Shown here: positions 5,150 to 5,466 of the stretch, in pieces | Layout: every line of letters begins with the position of its first letter | Numbering within the stretch: the first letter of the stretch is position 1 | Source: Gammaproteobacteria bacterium | GTDB taxonomy: Bacteria > Pseudomonadota > Gammaproteobacteria > Pseudomonadales > Azotimanducaceae | Reading direction: 5' to 3' | DNA length: 5,466 nucleotides | NCBI GenBank assembly: GCA_009840715.1 | Contig: VXNE01000674.1 | Span: forward strand, 1-5,466 | Notes under the pieces: model-generated | What the model was told of the DNA's origin: nothing | The model's database searches: none | What the model saw: only the letters and a program-made list of their open reading frames with translations | Made by a program: the position numbers and the translations under genes

Positions 5150-5466
5150 TCGAGTGCCTCCATCAGGTCGACAATGTTCTCCAGCAGTTCGAAGCGGCCC
5201 TGGCCGAGCGGGGCGCTGTCGAGGCCGAGCTTCAGCGTCGTCACGCCCGCTGCGCGATACATGCGCAGCCGCTCGGCAACCATGTCCCGGGTCCCGAGCG
5301 CCTGGAATTCCGTCACCATCGCGTCGGGCACGCGCTGCGCGGCCGCGTCGCGCCGGCCGGCGAGCCACAGGGACTGCACGGCGCGCGCGTCCTCGTCGTA
5401 ACCGGCCCGCCGGAACGCGTCGTTGTAGAAGTTGGCGGTCGCGGAGCCCATTCCGCCGAGCGTGAA
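5146..5466 (-). CDS. C-terminal part of an LLM-class (luciferase-like) flavin-dependent oxidoreductase
   Basis: The frame is open to the right edge, so the gene's 5' end is outside; 106 residues are visible. They begin FTLGGMGSATANFYNDAFRRAGYDEDA, matching the GGMGSR..NFYN..A...GY motif near the C-terminus of F420- or FMN-dependent luciferase-like monooxygenases. Next comes QSLWLAGRRDAAAQRVPDAMV, and then the closing FQALGTRDMVAERLRMYRAAGVTTLKLGL, which is the last helix and strand of the TIM barrel. Members oxidise or reduce small organic substrates; the cofactor (F420 or FMN) cannot be decided without the N-terminal half. The internal ATG at 5451 falls inside the GGMGS motif and is not a real start. 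The stop TGA (5148-5146) overlaps the GTG start of the GST gene, so the two probably form one transcript. Confidence 0.88.
   Translation of the reverse strand, partial: FTLGGMGSATANFYNDAFRRAGYDEDARAVQSLWLAGRRDAAAQRVPDAMVTEFQALGTRDMVAERLRMYRAAGVTTLKLGLDSAPLGQGRFELLENIVDLMEALE
5157..5161 (-). promoter_or_regulatory. Ribosome binding site of the GST gene, inside the LLM gene
   Basis: GGAGG on the minus strand, inside the last codons of the LLM oxidoreductase, 7 bases before GTG 5149. It supports the overlapping GTG start and coupled translation. Confidence 0.75.

Noticed and set aside
4385..5401. 338-codon plus-strand frame antisense to GST and the LLM gene
   Set aside because: It is the antisense shadow of two genes with clear family motifs; the GST and LLM frames explain the codon bias.

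Overview
The window comes from a GC-rich genome in which the real genes strongly prefer G or C at third codon positions. Type III secretion genes together with a glutathione S-transferase point to a proteobacterium; I cannot place it to genus. The layout has two parts: a type III secretion (T3SS) segment on the left (about 1-4137) and what looks like ordinary metabolic sequence on the right (about 4517-5466).

Positions 1-1612, minus strand, hold a compact translocon operon. Read in the direction of transcription it contains an LcrG-family regulator/chaperone of the needle tip (1298-1612), a short needle-tip or filament protein (668-1279), an SycD/LcrH-type TPR chaperone for translocators (116-625), and the first 22 codons of the next gene (1-67), expected to be a hydrophobic translocator. 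The order matches lcrG-lcrV-lcrH-yopB(-yopD) of Ysc-type systems. However, the tip protein is about 200 residues, closer in size and helical layout to the EspA/SseB/Bsp22 filament proteins than to the roughly 300-residue LcrV/PcrV.

Positions 1613-2640 are about 1 kb without a convincing gene. They must carry the promoter(s) of the translocon operon and probably that of the divergent gene, and they contain one strong two-part hairpin. On the plus strand, 2641-4137 encodes a 498-residue, cysteine-free, helix-rich soluble protein of unknown function. Its place beside the translocon operon makes it a candidate T3SS effector.

Positions 4138-4516 separate two convergent genes. They hold two adjacent palindromes followed by a sharply AT-rich patch (3 G/C in 30 bases) that is unlike everything else in the window. 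This may be the scar of a lost gene, a regulatory site, or the edge of the T3SS island. Beyond it, on the minus strand, are the C-terminal part of an LLM-class (luciferase-like) flavin-dependent oxidoreductase and a complete glutathione S-transferase, coupled by a 4-base GTGA overlap.
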